Source: an uncultured Geobacteraceae bacterium (lineage in GTDB: Bacteria; Desulfobacterota; Desulfuromonadia; Geobacterales; CAIOGM01). From it: a DNA stretch of 53,637 nucleotides. Both the position numbers and the translations under genes were made by a program. This document shows positions 8,196 through 16,903 of this stretch, one piece after another (position 1 is the stretch's first letter; each line of letters begins with the position of its first letter). The stretch covers positions 1 to 53,637 of the forward strand of contig CAIUUR010000161.1 in the NCBI GenBank assembly GCA_903902345.1. The letters are read 5' to 3'. The notes under the pieces are model-generated. The model saw only the letters and a program-made list of their open reading frames with translations. It did no database searches and was not told the DNA's origin.

Positions 8196-8223
8196 GGGGC
8201 ACGGCGCACCGTGCCCCTTTTTT
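8196..8223 (+). terminator. Strong GC hairpin with T-tract, part of a palindromic repeat family
   Basis: GGGGCACGG (8196-8204) pairs with CCGTGCCCC (8209-8217) around CGCA and is followed by six T. The T-tract lies on the plus strand, although no plus-strand gene precedes it; the minus-strand regulator ends at 8229, right beside it. It shares TGTAGGG and CACGGCGC-CCGTG with the element at 1537. Confidence 0.6.
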
Positions 8224-8228
8224 GCGGT

Positions 8229-8903
8229 TTACTCTTCGTCTCTGAGGATGTAGCCGACACCGCGGACGGTGTGGATCAGCTTCTTCTCGGCTTCGCGGTC
8301 GATCTTCTTCCGGAGATAATTGACGTAGACGTCGATGATGTTCGTGAAGCTGTCAAAAGTGTAATCCCAGACATGCTCGGCTATCATGGTACGGGTCAGG
8401 ACCTGGTTGGGATTGCGGACCAGGTATTCCAGGAGAGCATACTCCTTGGCGGTGAGATCAATCTCCTTCTCCGCGCGCCAGACCTTGTGCGTGACCGGGT
8501 CGAGACGGAGATCCGCGAAACGGATCTCGGCGCCCCGATCGAACTCGCTGCGACGGAGCAGTGCCCGGACCCGAGCCAGCAGTTCGGCAAAGGCGAAGGG
8601 CTTGGTCAGGTAGTCATCGGAACCCGAATCGAGACCGGCGACGATATCTTCCACTTCGTTCTTGGCGGTGAGCATCAGAACCGGGGTCAGGATCTTCCGA
8701 CTCCGCAGTTCCTTCATGATGGAGACCCCGTCCATTTTGGGGAGCATGACGTCCAGGATGATCAGGTCAAAGGACTTCTCGGAGGCCGTGGCGAGTCCTT
8801 CTTCTCCGTCATGGATCGTTACCACCTCGTACTTCTCTTCTTCCAGCCCACGCTTGATGAAGCTGGCTACTTTTTTCTCATCTTCCACAACCAGAATTTT
8901 CAT
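8229..8903 (-). CDS. OmpR/PhoB-family response regulator, orphan
   Basis: This DNA-binding response regulator has a receiver domain at residues 1-115 and a winged-helix Trans_Reg_C domain at about 125-222. The phospho-acceptor is Asp51 in LIILDVMLPKMDG, with the acidic pair in VVEDEK and the Lys in DYLTKPF. I placed the start at 8903 (MKILVVEDE), which has AAAGGAG upstream, rather than 8924. The output domain contains GVGYILRDEE, typical of the OmpR family (similar to CusR/CopR and MprA types). No histidine kinase gene is adjacent, so the signal is unknown; it is followed by a repeat element rather than a kinase. Confidence 0.88.
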   Translation of the reverse strand: MKILVVEDEKKVASFIKRGLEEEKYEVVTIHDGEEGLATASEKSFDLIILDVMLPKMDGVSIMKELRSRKILTPVLMLTAKNEVEDIVAGLDSGSDDYLTKPFAFAELLARVRALLRRSEFDRGAEIRFADLRLDPVTHKVWRAEKEIDLTAKEYALLEYLVRNPNQVLTRTMIAEHVWDYTFDSFTNIIDVYVNYLRKKIDREAEKKLIHTVRGVGYILRDEE

Positions 8904-8955
8904 GTCGCTCTCCTTTCGTGCCATGTGTGCTACTCCTCTGTTCTTAAAGTGATAG

Positions 8956-9768
8956 TCAGTAACTACCCGGGTTGAGATTTCGTTTTCTCAGGATTTCCGA
9001 CGCGGATTCTTCCACTGATTTGCGTGTTACATCAATAACCAGCCAGCCGGGGTTGGCTTTATACAAACGACGGCAGAAGGTCATCTCCTCTTCCACCCGG
9101 TCGAAATCACAGTAGCTGCTTCGCTCCGTCTGCCCCATGGAACGCAACCGCTCCCTCCTGATTTCGATGAGTCGGTTGGGATCGATGAGCAGGGCGATGA
9201 TCTTCTTCTGGTCAACTTCTTTCAATTCGGCCGGCGGTTCGATCCCCATGACCAGGGGAACGTTGGCGGTCTTGTAGCCGCGATGCGCCAGATACATGGA
9301 GAGTGGTGTCTTGGAGGTCCGTGAGATCCCCACCAGGATGAGGTCCGCCTTGGTAATGGCGGCGACTCCCTGACCGTCGTCATGCTGGACCGTGAAATTG
9401 ACCGCCTCGATCCGTTTGTAGTAATCGGCGTCCAACTGATACTGCAGTCCCGGTTCCTGCCTCGGCGCCACCAGGAGGAATTGGGAGAGTTTAAAGAGAA
9501 GGGGTGTGATCAGGTCCAGGGTGATGATCTCATGTTCCTCGCCCCAACTCCGGACCATTTGCGACAGGGATGAATCCACCAGGGTGTAGACGACAATACC
9601 CTTTACCGCGAGAACTTCATCCAGTGCTCGCTGAACATACTGCCTAGTCCGGAGCCGGTTCAGAAGGTGGAGTTGATAATCCACATCCTTGAACTGGGAA
9701 AGGGCGGCGCGAACGACCCGCTCTACGGTTTCACCGGTGGAATCCGACAGGAGAAAGATATGTTGCAT
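8956..9768 (-). CDS. ppsR: PEP synthase / pyruvate phosphate dikinase regulatory protein (DUF299)
   Basis: The family is a bifunctional ADP-dependent kinase and Pi-dependent phosphorylase that switches PEP synthase or pyruvate phosphate dikinase off and on by threonine phosphorylation. The signature IFLLSDSTGETVERVVRAAL is at the N-terminus. The P-loop-like GISRTSKT lies at about residues 147-154, followed by the NVPLVMGIEPP block. At 270 residues the length is normal. In an acetate-consuming Geobacter-type organism it would control PEP formation from pyruvate. Whether the target is PpsA or PpdK is not visible here. Confidence 0.88.
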   Translation of the reverse strand: MQHIFLLSDSTGETVERVVRAALSQFKDVDYQLHLLNRLRTRQYVQRALDEVLAVKGIVVYTLVDSSLSQMVRSWGEEHEIITLDLITPLLFKLSQFLLVAPRQEPGLQYQLDADYYKRIEAVNFTVQHDDGQGVAAITKADLILVGISRTSKTPLSMYLAHRGYKTANVPLVMGIEPPAELKEVDQKKIIALLIDPNRLIEIRRERLRSMGQTERSSYCDFDRVEEEMTFCRRLYKANPGWLVIDVTRKSVEESASEILRKRNLNPGSY

Positions 9769-9889
9769 GGGATGATATCTCCGGCTGGCTCTTCGTGGAA
9801 CGTGACACTCGATCTCTGCCGTACCGTGGCGCAGTTCTGTTTTTTTTGTTCATGAATACTACACTATTTTTGATATTAAGCGCAACAGA

Positions 9890-11068
9890 TTAATTTGAGT
9901 TTCTACACTTTTTTATCCTTTCCCGCAGTTCCGGCGACAGGGCCAGGTCGATGGCCGCCAGGGCCATGGCCCGCGCTCCCTCCAGGACCGCCTCGCCACC
10001 CCGCTGTGAACCGGCGGCGGCGGCAAAACCGGGGGTGTGGATATGAACCCCGTCACCTATGGGGACATGGGGATGGATGGTGGGGACAATCTGGGAGACA
10101 TTGCCGATGTCCGATGATCCTCGGCCACGGTCCGCCGGGCTGTCCGCCTCCGTGAGCCCCAGAAGGTGTAGCTGGGTTCTGTAGAGGTCGGCAAAGGGCT
10201 CATTGACATGGAACGGCGCCATGACCCGTCTTTCCTCTTCCGTGACCAGCGTGCACCCCGTAGCCAGGGCGGCTCCTTCGGCACAGGCGATGACTCGCCG
10301 CTTCACCTCGTGGAGCATGGGGAGATCTTCGGCGCGGATGTAAAAATAACAGGCGGCCCGGGCCGGGATGATATTGGGAGCAATCCCGCCATCGGTAACG
10401 ATGCCGTGAACCCGAACGTCCTGACGGAGTTGTTGGCGGAGGGCACTGACTCCGTTGAAGGTCTGGATGACCCCGTCCAAGGCGTTGATCCCCTCTTCGG
10501 GATAGGCCGCGGCATGTGCTGCCTTGCCGGAGAAGGTGAACCGGACCTTGGCCAGTCCCAGATACAGCTTCGTTACCTTCCGTCTCGCCGAGGGATGAAC
10601 CATCATGGCGAATTCGATATCACCGAAGTAACCCTTATCGATGAGATCCACCTTGCCGATCCCCTGCTCTTCCGCAGGGGTGCCCAGTACGACGATTCTG
10701 GCGGCATGGGGGGGGAGGGCTTGCCGGAGGGCCAGGGCCGCGCCGATGGCCGCTGCTGCGATGATGTTGTGGCCGCAGGCATGGCCCAGCTCAGGGAGTG
10801 CGTCCATCTCGGCCAGCAGGGCTATGACCGGCCCTGCCGTGCCATATTCGGCACGAAAGGCGGTGGGCATATCGGCAATCCCCCGTTGTACGGTGAAGCC
10901 ACTACCTTCCAGGGTGTTGGCCAGGAGAAGCGAGCTTTTATACTCGTTTAATCCGATTTCGGGGTTGGCATGCAGCTCCTGGGCAATGGCCATGAGGAGC
11001 TCCGCCTGTCGCGCAACTTCCGTCAGCGCTGTTTGCTTCAAGTTATATTGTTCAGATGTCTGTCCCAT
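9890..11068 (-). CDS. M20-family amidohydrolase (N-acyl-amino-acid/peptidase type)
   Basis: This metal-dependent hydrolase of 392 residues belongs to the M20D/HipO-like group, which cleaves N-acyl or aminoacyl amide bonds. The motif ELGHACGHN puts metal ligands at about Cys98 and His100. The catalytic glutamate pair is in GTPAEEQGIGK at about 133-134, and a dimerisation domain follows (FSGKAAHAAAYPEEG). It resembles aminobenzoyl-glutamate or indole-acetyl hydrolases as closely as others, so the substrate is open. It stands alone, divergent from prmA, with a shared promoter region of about 120 bp. Confidence 0.82.
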   Translation of the reverse strand: MGQTSEQYNLKQTALTEVARQAELLMAIAQELHANPEIGLNEYKSSLLLANTLEGSGFTVQRGIADMPTAFRAEYGTAGPVIALLAEMDALPELGHACGHNIIAAAAIGAALALRQALPPHAARIVVLGTPAEEQGIGKVDLIDKGYFGDIEFAMMVHPSARRKVTKLYLGLAKVRFTFSGKAAHAAAYPEEGINALDGVIQTFNGVSALRQQLRQDVRVHGIVTDGGIAPNIIPARAACYFYIRAEDLPMLHEVKRRVIACAEGAALATGCTLVTEEERRVMAPFHVNEPFADLYRTQLHLLGLTEADSPADRGRGSSDIGNVSQIVPTIHPHVPIGDGVHIHTPGFAAAAGSQRGGEAVLEGARAMALAAIDLALSPELRERIKKCRNSN

Positions 11069-11186
11069 ATTTCTAATGAGGACTACACCCGTTGCACCGG
11101 CTTGTCAAGGTTTTTATTGTGTTTGTTTTACGGTTTTGCTACCGTTATCCGTTGCTTTCCCTACTTACTCATGAAAAAGGATCGAA

Positions 11187-12128
11187 ATGATTGAATCTTG
11201 TGCCGAAGTAACTTGCCGCGCTCCTGCCGCCGCCGTTGACCTCCTCTCTTCCTATCTGGTGGAACTTTCCGGAGCCGGGGTATGCACCGAGAATCGGGAG
11301 GTGGATACCTTCAGCGTGGAAGGGCTCGACGACGGGGCAGAGGCCGCCATCAAGTCGTATTTTCCTGACGATGACGCCCTGCCGGCCCAGCTCCAGCGAA
11401 TTACCTCGTATCTGGCGGAACTGACCCTGCTCAATCCCGACTGGAACTTTGCTCCTCCCGTGGTGACGCTGGTCAGGCAGGAAGAGTGGGCACATACCTG
11501 GAAGGAGCATTTCAAGCCCTTCCGTGTGGGAGAGCGACTGGTCGTCAAACCTACGTGGGAGGAGTACGCGGGGGGGGAAGGAGACCTGATTCTGGAGATA
11601 GATCCGGGGATGGCTTTCGGTACGGGGAGCCACGAGACCACCAAGCTCTGCTTGGAAGCGTTGGAAGGGATCTGCGGCCGGAGCGGCGAGTTTGCGGGGG
11701 TGTCATATCCTCCTCCGGTCGCCTGTCTTGATGTGGGGACCGGATCCGGCATCCTGGGTATCGGGGCGATCAAGCTGGGGATTCCGTCCGTTGTGGGGGT
11801 GGACATCGACCCCGAGGCGGTGAAGGTGGCAGCGGAGAATGCCGGGGTGAACGGTGTGGAAAAGGAGATGACGGTATCCACGACCCCTCTGGAGGTGGTG
11901 GAGGGAACCTTTTCGGTGGTGGTCGCCAACATCCTGGCCGAGGAGCTGGTCCGGATGGCTTCTACCCTGGTGGAGCGGGTTGCACCGGGGGGCTTTCTTA
12001 TCCTTTCCGGAATTCTGGTGGTAAAAGAGCAGCTGGTTCTGGAGGGGTTCGCTCACTTCGGGTTGGTTCCGCTTCCCCCCGCACGGGAAGGGGAGTGGAG
12101 TTGCCTCGTCTACCGCCGGACGGCCTGA
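11187..12128 (+). CDS. prmA: Ribosomal protein L11 methyltransferase
   Basis: PrmA trimethylates ribosomal protein L11 using SAM. The C-terminal Rossmann methyltransferase domain has motif I in CLDVGTGSGILGIGA, the acidic residue in VVGVDIDPEAV and the PrmA-typical VVANILAEELV. The N-terminal substrate-binding half contains the characteristic LTLLNPDWNFAPP and EEWAHTWKEHFKPFRV. The length of 313 residues is normal. AAAAGGA precedes the ATG at 11187. Its stop overlaps the rsmE start (TGATG), a frequent bacterial pairing. Confidence 0.93.
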   Translation: MIESCAEVTCRAPAAAVDLLSSYLVELSGAGVCTENREVDTFSVEGLDDGAEAAIKSYFPDDDALPAQLQRITSYLAELTLLNPDWNFAPPVVTLVRQEEWAHTWKEHFKPFRVGERLVVKPTWEEYAGGEGDLILEIDPGMAFGTGSHETTKLCLEALEGICGRSGEFAGVSYPPPVACLDVGTGSGILGIGAIKLGIPSVVGVDIDPEAVKVAAENAGVNGVEKEMTVSTTPLEVVEGTFSVVVANILAEELVRMASTLVERVAPGGFLILSGILVVKEQLVLEGFAHFGLVPLPPAREGEWSCLVYRRTA

Positions 12129-12868
12129 TGCGCCGCTTTTTTATTCAGAAAAGCACGGTGGCCGATGGGGTGGTGAACGTCAGCGGAGAGCTGTTCCGCC
12201 ATCTCATCAAGGTGCTCCGCCTCAAGGTGGGAGACCGGATGATCCTGGCCGACGGTGAGGGGGGGGAATACGAGGGGGTGCTGGCTTCTGTGGAAGGGGA
12301 GCGGGCTGTCGTCCGGATAACGGCGGTTGCGTCGATCCCTGTTGGCGCCGCAACCCCCGAAATAGTCCTACTCCAGGGAATTCCCAAGGGGGAAAGGATG
12401 GAGCTGATCCTCCAGAAGGGCGCCGAACTGGGGGTCAACCGTTTCGTCCCTCTCCTCTCCTCACGGGCAATTCCCCGCCTCACCGGCGATAAGGCCGTGG
12501 AGCGGGTTCGGCGCTGGGAGCGGATTGTCAGTGAGGCGTCCCGACAGTCCCGGCGTAGTGACATCCCGGCGGTGGGGGCCATCGTTCCGCTGACCGAAGC
12601 CCTGGCTTCGGCCCATCAGGAGGTAAAACTCCTCCTTTGGGAAGGAGAGAGTCTGCGGGGGTTGCGGGAGGTTCTGGAAGGAGTCACTCCTCCTCTGTCG
12701 GTGGCGCTCCTCGTGGGACCGGAGGGGGGATTTTCCCGGGAGGAAGCGGAGCAGGCGATGGCGGCGGGCTTTGTCCCGGTGACCCTGGGGCGGCGTATCC
12801 TTCGCACCGAGACCGCCGGCCTGGCGGTCCTGGCGATTCTTCAGTACGTCTGGGGGGATGTGGGGTAG
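12128..12868 (+). CDS. rsmE: 16S rRNA m3U1498 methyltransferase
   Basis: RsmE methylates U1498 of 16S rRNA. I moved the start from 12095 to the ATG at 12128 (MRRFFIQKS), which overlaps the prmA stop as TGATG and leaves 246 residues, the usual size. The SPOUT-fold knot is seen in ALLVGPEGGFSREEAEQA and LGRRILRTETAGLAVL, and the PUA-like N-terminal domain has RHLIKVLRLKVGDR. It is coupled to prmA; ltaE begins six bases after its stop. Confidence 0.93.
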   Translation: MRRFFIQKSTVADGVVNVSGELFRHLIKVLRLKVGDRMILADGEGGEYEGVLASVEGERAVVRITAVASIPVGAATPEIVLLQGIPKGERMELILQKGAELGVNRFVPLLSSRAIPRLTGDKAVERVRRWERIVSEASRQSRRSDIPAVGAIVPLTEALASAHQEVKLLLWEGESLRGLREVLEGVTPPLSVALLVGPEGGFSREEAEQAMAAGFVPVTLGRRILRTETAGLAVLAILQYVWGDVG

Positions 12869-12874
12869 CTTTGG

Positions 12875-13882
12875 ATGAAAATTATTGATCTGCGGAGCGA
12901 TACGGTGACTCAGCCTACCGCTGCCATGCGCAGCGCCATGGCAGGGGCCGCCGTGGGAGATGATGTCTATGGCGAGGACCCGACGGTTAACCGTCTGGAG
13001 GCGCTGGGGGGAGAGCTGACCGGAAAGGAAGCGGCGCTCTTCGTTCCTTCGGGGACCATGGCTAATCTTTTGGCCATTATGAGCGTCTGCAGTCGGGGGG
13101 ATGAGTATATCTGCGGTCAGGAGGCCCACTGTTACCGGCTGGAGGGGGGGGGCGCTGCGGTCCTGGGGAGCGTCCAGCCCCAACCGTTGACGTTCCAGGC
13201 GGATGGCACTCTTGATTTGGGGCAGGTGGCGGAGTTCATCAAGCCTGACGATCCCCACTGCGCCCGTACCCGCCTCCTCTGCCTGGAAAATACCCAGGGG
13301 GGGAAGGTTCTTCCCCTTTCCTACCTGGCGCAGGCCGGGGAGCTCTGCCGGGAGCGGGGCCTTTCCCTTCATCTGGACGGGGCGCGGGTGGCCAACGCGG
13401 CGGTGGTGCTGGGGGTTCCCCTGGAGGAAGTCACCCGGCAGGTGGATTCGGTCTCGCTCTGTCTCTCCAAGGGGTTGGGCGCCCCTGCCGGCTCACTCCT
13501 GTGCGGCCGCAGCGAGGTCGTGGCAATCGCCCGTCGGTGGCGCAAGGTCCTGGGGGGGGGGATGCGTCAGGCCGGCGTTCTGGCTGCGGCCGGGATCGTG
13601 GCGTTGACCCGGGAGATGTCTCGGCTGGCAATGGATCACGAAAATGCCCGAATCCTGGCGGAGGGAGTGGCCGGTGTGGATGAGCTTGAGGTGACCTGGA
13701 GCTCCACCAATATGCTCTTTATCCGGGTGAGTGGGGGGAGGGAAGGAGAGTTGACGGCCTGGCTGAAGGCCAGGGGAATCCTGGTGGGTGGGCGGGGATC
13801 CCTTCGTCTGGTCACCCACCGGGACGTGGCGCGGGAGGATCTGGAGCGTGTGGTGAGGGAGGTGAAGGGGTTCTTTCGATGA
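12875..13882 (+). CDS. ltaE: Low-specificity L-threonine aldolase (PLP enzyme)
   Basis: The enzyme cleaves threonine or allo-threonine to glycine and acetaldehyde. The N-terminal [12 protein letters not shown] and the [12 protein letters not shown] block are family hallmarks. The PLP lysine lies in [18 protein letters not shown], and the aspartate that pairs with the PLP ring nitrogen is in [13 protein letters not shown]. The length is 335 residues. It closes the prmA-rsmE-ltaE operon. Its last 71 bases overlap the antisense 3' end of the fused glycosyltransferase gene. Confidence 0.9.
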   Translation: MKIIDLRSDTVTQPTAAMRSAMAGAAVGDDVYGEDPTVNRLEALGGELTGKEAALFVPSGTMANLLAIMSVCSRGDEYICGQEAHCYRLEGGGAAVLGSVQPQPLTFQADGTLDLGQVAEFIKPDDPHCARTRLLCLENTQGGKVLPLSYLAQAGELCRERGLSLHLDGARVANAAVVLGVPLEEVTRQVDSVSLCLSKGLGAPAGSLLCGRSEVVAIARRWRKVLGGGMRQAGVLAAAGIVALTREMSRLAMDHENARILAEGVAGVDELEVTWSSTNMLFIRVSGGREGELTAWLKARGILVGGRGSLRLVTHRDVAREDLERVVREVKGFFR

Positions 13883-16439
13883 CCGAGGTGAAGAAGTCAC
13901 ACTGTTGCCGGGTCATTTCCCGTGCCGTGAACGGCTCGAAGGCTTCCCAGTCGGTTTCGGGTTTGATGGGGAGTTTTTGGAGCAGCTGGGTGAGTACCGG
14001 TTGCAGACGTTCCGCCACACCGGTGGCCGTGTCATCATTACTGAATGTCACCATCTCCCCGGCGTGGGTATTCTTGAGAATCTCCACCACGCTGCTTGCC
14101 CGGTTGAAGACGGCCAGGATTGCTTTGCGCGCCTTGATATAGGGGTAGAGTTTGGAGGCGGTATAGCTGCTATCCGTGGAGCCCGGCATGAACAGCAGGT
14201 CGGCTTCTTGAAGTCTCTTGAGCGAGTGGAAATAGGGGAGACGGTCGGTCTGTTCGGTGACATAGCTGCCGATACCGATCCGCTCCGCCAGAGGTTGGAT
14301 GCTCTTGATCCCCTTTCCCGTCGCCGCATAGCTGGTGCCGATAAAGGTGAAACGAACCCGGGAGTAGAGCTCCGGATGGCTTTTGAGTCCCCTGCTGAAG
14401 GCGGTGAAGAGAGCCGTCACCGCCAGGGACATATCGCTTCCCCCTCTCCCTATGTAGAGGATATCGGTGACATCGTAGTTTGTCCGGATACCCGGCAGGG
14501 ATGTGGCTATCCGGAAATCATGGGGAAGCGCTCCGAAGGGGAGGGTGAGGCAGGGGGGAAGCGTCGACGCCCCATACCGTTCTCGGATCATCCTGATGTA
14601 GCCGGAAGATACGGTGACGATGCCGGAGCAGTGCGGAACGGTGCGTGCCTCCAGGAACTTGTTCAGACGATAGTCGAACCAGAATTTTTTCGGCCGCTTG
14701 CTCCGGGGGGTGGAGAGGTGAAAATCGTTGCGCCAGGGATCCTGAAGGTCTATGACGAAGGGGATGCCGAACTTTCGCTTCCAGTGGGGCCCCAAGGCCA
14801 CCGAGACGAAGACGGTGGTGCTGAAATAGATGAGATCAACCCGGTGTTCCTTCAGATAGCGATCAACGGCTTTCTTCAGGTGGAAAAGTGACCGTATCCC
14901 CAAATTGCCCACACCGACGGTCCGGGTCAGTGAGGCGGGAAGGGCCTTGACGTAGTGGATCTCCGTCCCCGGCGGCAGGCTCTCCATCAGCAGGCTATCC
15001 TTGTCACCTTCCACATACTCCGGTTCCACGGCGAAGACCACCGGATCCCAGCCGAACTCTCCAAAATAGGGGAGGCTCTGGCGCACCCGATGCATATCCG
15101 CGGCGTTTACCGGGGGGAAGTGAGGGGATATGATTAGTACCCGCCTATTCATGGGGAGAAGCGAATCGAAAAACGCGCACTGTCGGTGGACCATGTTGAC
15201 TGCAGAGTAGGGTTCAAACGCATGCCAATCGGTTTCCGGTTCACAGGGGAGTTTCCCCAGGAACATCGTCAGCAGGGGGAGAAGGCGATCGCCCAGGGGG
15301 GCTACTCCTTCTCCGGAAGTGAAAGTTACTACCTCGCCGGCGCGGGTACTCCGGACGATCTCGGCGACACTGCTACGTTCATTGCAGATGGCCATGATCG
15401 GTTTTTGGGACAGGATGTAGGGATAGAGCCTTGAGGAGGTGTATCCGTTATCCAGCGATCCCGGCAGGAGAAGAAGGTCCGCGTCCAGGAGCAGCCTCAG
15501 CGCGGAGAAGTAGGGCTCTCTTGCCGTCTGCTCGCGTACCAGATGCCCTATGCCGTACTCCGTTGCCAGCCGCTCCACCAACCCTGTTCCCGTGCCGGGA
15601 GGAGCGTAGCTGGTCCCCACGAAGAAAAAACGAAGCTTGGAAAAGAGCGATGGATTAACGACGAGCCCTTTTTTTACCGCAGCGAACAGGGCGCTGATGC
15701 TCTGGACCATGTTTGGTGCCACTGCCCCGATGCTGAGCACATTAACACGCCCGGGCTTTGCCGTAAACAGTAGATTCGTGATCTCGGGAGAAGCGGCAAC
15801 CTGGAAGTCAATTTCCAGGGCGCTGAAGGGGAGTGTCAGCATCGGCATGGTTGCGGTGGAGGGATAGCGCCGCCTGAGTTCCTCCGGGTACGCCGGGGAT
15901 ACGGAGATGATCCCGGAGGCCTTGGGAATGGTGGTTGCCTCCAGATATTTGTTGAGCCGGTAGTCGAACCAGAATTTTTTTGGCCGTTCCCGGAGGGGGG
16001 TCGACAGATGGAAATCGTTACGCCAGGGATCCTGGAGGTCGATGACAAAGGGGATGCCGAACGTACGCTTCCAGTGGGGGCCCAGGGCCATGGAGACGAA
16101 GACGGTGGTGCTGAAATAGATGAGATCCACCCGATGTTCGGTGAGATAGCGATCAACGGCCTTTTTCAGCTGCAGGTATGACCTGATTCCCAGGTTGCCG
16201 AGACCGATCTTCCGGGTCCAGTAGGTGGGGAGAGCCTTGACGCGGTGGATTTCCAATCCCGGCGGGAGGGTCTGCACCAGCAGGGGATCTCTGGTCCCCT
16301 CCACCTGCTCCGGTTCAACGGTGAAGAGCACCGGTTGCCAGCCGAACGTACCCAGGTAAGGGAGGCTCTGGCGCACCCTCTGCATATCCGGGGCGTTTAC
16401 GGGGGGGAAGTGTGGGGAGATGATGAGTATCTTTTTCAT
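13812..16439 (-). CDS. Glycosyltransferase with two fused tandem copies of one GT4-like module
   Basis: The 875-residue ORF consists of two homologous modules of about 430 residues joined without a stop. Copy 1 starts [19 protein letters not shown] and copy 2 starts [20 protein letters not shown], right after FFDSLLP. Both repeat [32 protein letters not shown] and [11 protein letters not shown]. This looks like an N-terminal GT-B (GT4-like) domain plus an acceptor domain, with a late segment on nucleotide-sugar binding ([19 protein letters not shown] / [20 protein letters not shown]). The second ATG looks like the start of a once separate gene. The last 20 residues ([20 protein letters not shown]) are encoded antisense to ltaE and look like read-through. 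The sugar and acceptor are unknown. Confidence 0.8.
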   Translation of the reverse strand: MKKILIISPHFPPVNAPDMQRVRQSLPYLGTFGWQPVLFTVEPEQVEGTRDPLLVQTLPPGLEIHRVKALPTYWTRKIGLGNLGIRSYLQLKKAVDRYLTEHRVDLIYFSTTVFVSMALGPHWKRTFGIPFVIDLQDPWRNDFHLSTPLRERPKKFWFDYRLNKYLEATTIPKASGIISVSPAYPEELRRRYPSTATMPMLTLPFSALEIDFQVAASPEITNLLFTAKPGRVNVLSIGAVAPNMVQSISALFAAVKKGLVVNPSLFSKLRFFFVGTSYAPPGTGTGLVERLATEYGIGHLVREQTAREPYFSALRLLLDADLLLLPGSLDNGYTSSRLYPYILSQKPIMAICNERSSVAEIVRSTRAGEVVTFTSGEGVAPLGDRLLPLLTMFLGKLPCEPETDWHAFEPYSAVNMVHRQCAFFDSLLPMNRRVLIISPHFPPVNAADMHRVRQSLPYFGEFGWDPVVFAVEPEYVEGDKDSLLMESLPPGTEIHYVKALPASLTRTVGVGNLGIRSLFHLKKAVDRYLKEHRVDLIYFSTTVFVSVALGPHWKRKFGIPFVIDLQDPWRNDFHLSTPRSKRPKKFWFDYRLNKFLEARTVPHCSGIVTVSSGYIRMIRERYGASTLPPCLTLPFGALPHDFRIATSLPGIRTNYDVTDILYIGRGGSDMSLAVTALFTAFSRGLKSHPELYSRVRFTFIGTSYAATGKGIKSIQPLAERIGIGSYVTEQTDRLPYFHSLKRLQEADLLFMPGSTDSSYTASKLYPYIKARKAILAVFNRASSVVEILKNTHAGEMVTFSNDDTATGVAERLQPVLTQLLQKLPIKPETDWEAFEPFTAREMTRQQCDFFTSVIERTPSPPSPHAPDPPAPRPGG

Positions 16440-16461
16440 GGATAGAGTTGGTCCGCCTGAT

Positions 16462-16728
16462 TCAATGACCGCTCCCCCGAGGTTCTCTGTTCATTGTTGA
16501 CGGACCCGGTGTGGCGCCTCCGCTCCTGAACTCGTTATTTTTTTTGTTTTCCGCCGTGTAAATTGCACATGATCTGAAATCGCCGCCGCACAAGGACAAT
16601 AGCTTGGTGATTTGTCTGCTGGAGACGTTCAGGCAATGGCATTCTCCGAACGGCTGCTCCAGGAACTGGCAGACGTCGCCTCCATGGTGAAGCCGTTTTT
16701 CCCCTGAATCGTCGATTGCTTTCTTCAT
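16462..16728 (-). CDS. Small Cys-rich protein, unknown function, behind a sigma-54 promoter
   Basis: This is the C-terminal 88 residues of the 16462-17124 ORF, read from the ATG at 16728 (MKKAIDDSGEK) with GGACGGGACC upstream. The core holds five cysteines at residues 20, 30, 32, 47 and 54 in the pattern C-x9-C-x-C-x14-C-x6-C (DVCQFLEQPFGECHCL and LLSLCGGDFRSCAIY). That spacing suggests a metal or Fe-S site, but this is inference. The C-terminal 25 residues are low complexity and may be recent. A consensus sigma-54 promoter lies about 60 bases upstream, and a sigma-54 activator gene sits next to it. I do not recognise a named family. Confidence 0.6.
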   Translation of the reverse strand: MKKAIDDSGEKRLHHGGDVCQFLEQPFGECHCLNVSSRQITKLLSLCGGDFRSCAIYTAENKKNNEFRSGGATPGPSTMNREPRGSGH

Positions 16729-16783
16729 GGGTCCCGTCCGTTGGTGAATCCGGAGGATTATTCTTCTCCGTGGGCACACATTA

Positions 16784-16799
16784 AGCAATAATAGTGCCA
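16784..16799 (-). promoter_or_regulatory. Sigma-54 (RpoN) promoter
   Basis: On the minus strand the sequence reads TGGCACTATTATTGCT, an exact match to the -24/-12 consensus TGGCAC-N5-TTGCW with GG and GC correctly spaced. It points toward the Cys-rich gene at 16728 and lies just downstream of the sigma-54 response regulator gene, its probable activator. Confidence 0.72.
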
Positions 16800-16903
16800 T
16801 AGTCGCAGCATCCTGTAAACGCTGAATTGTCGGTTCGTGGTGAACCGGAGGGGTCGGCGGAATGGGGAGTGGCGGGGAATAGTGATGGGCAAAATGCGGA
16901 GTG

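Noticed and set aside
14048-14891. Plus-strand ORFs inside the fused glycosyltransferase (13905-14891 and others)
   Set aside because: Shadow frames opposite a gene with clear repeated domains; no support of their own.
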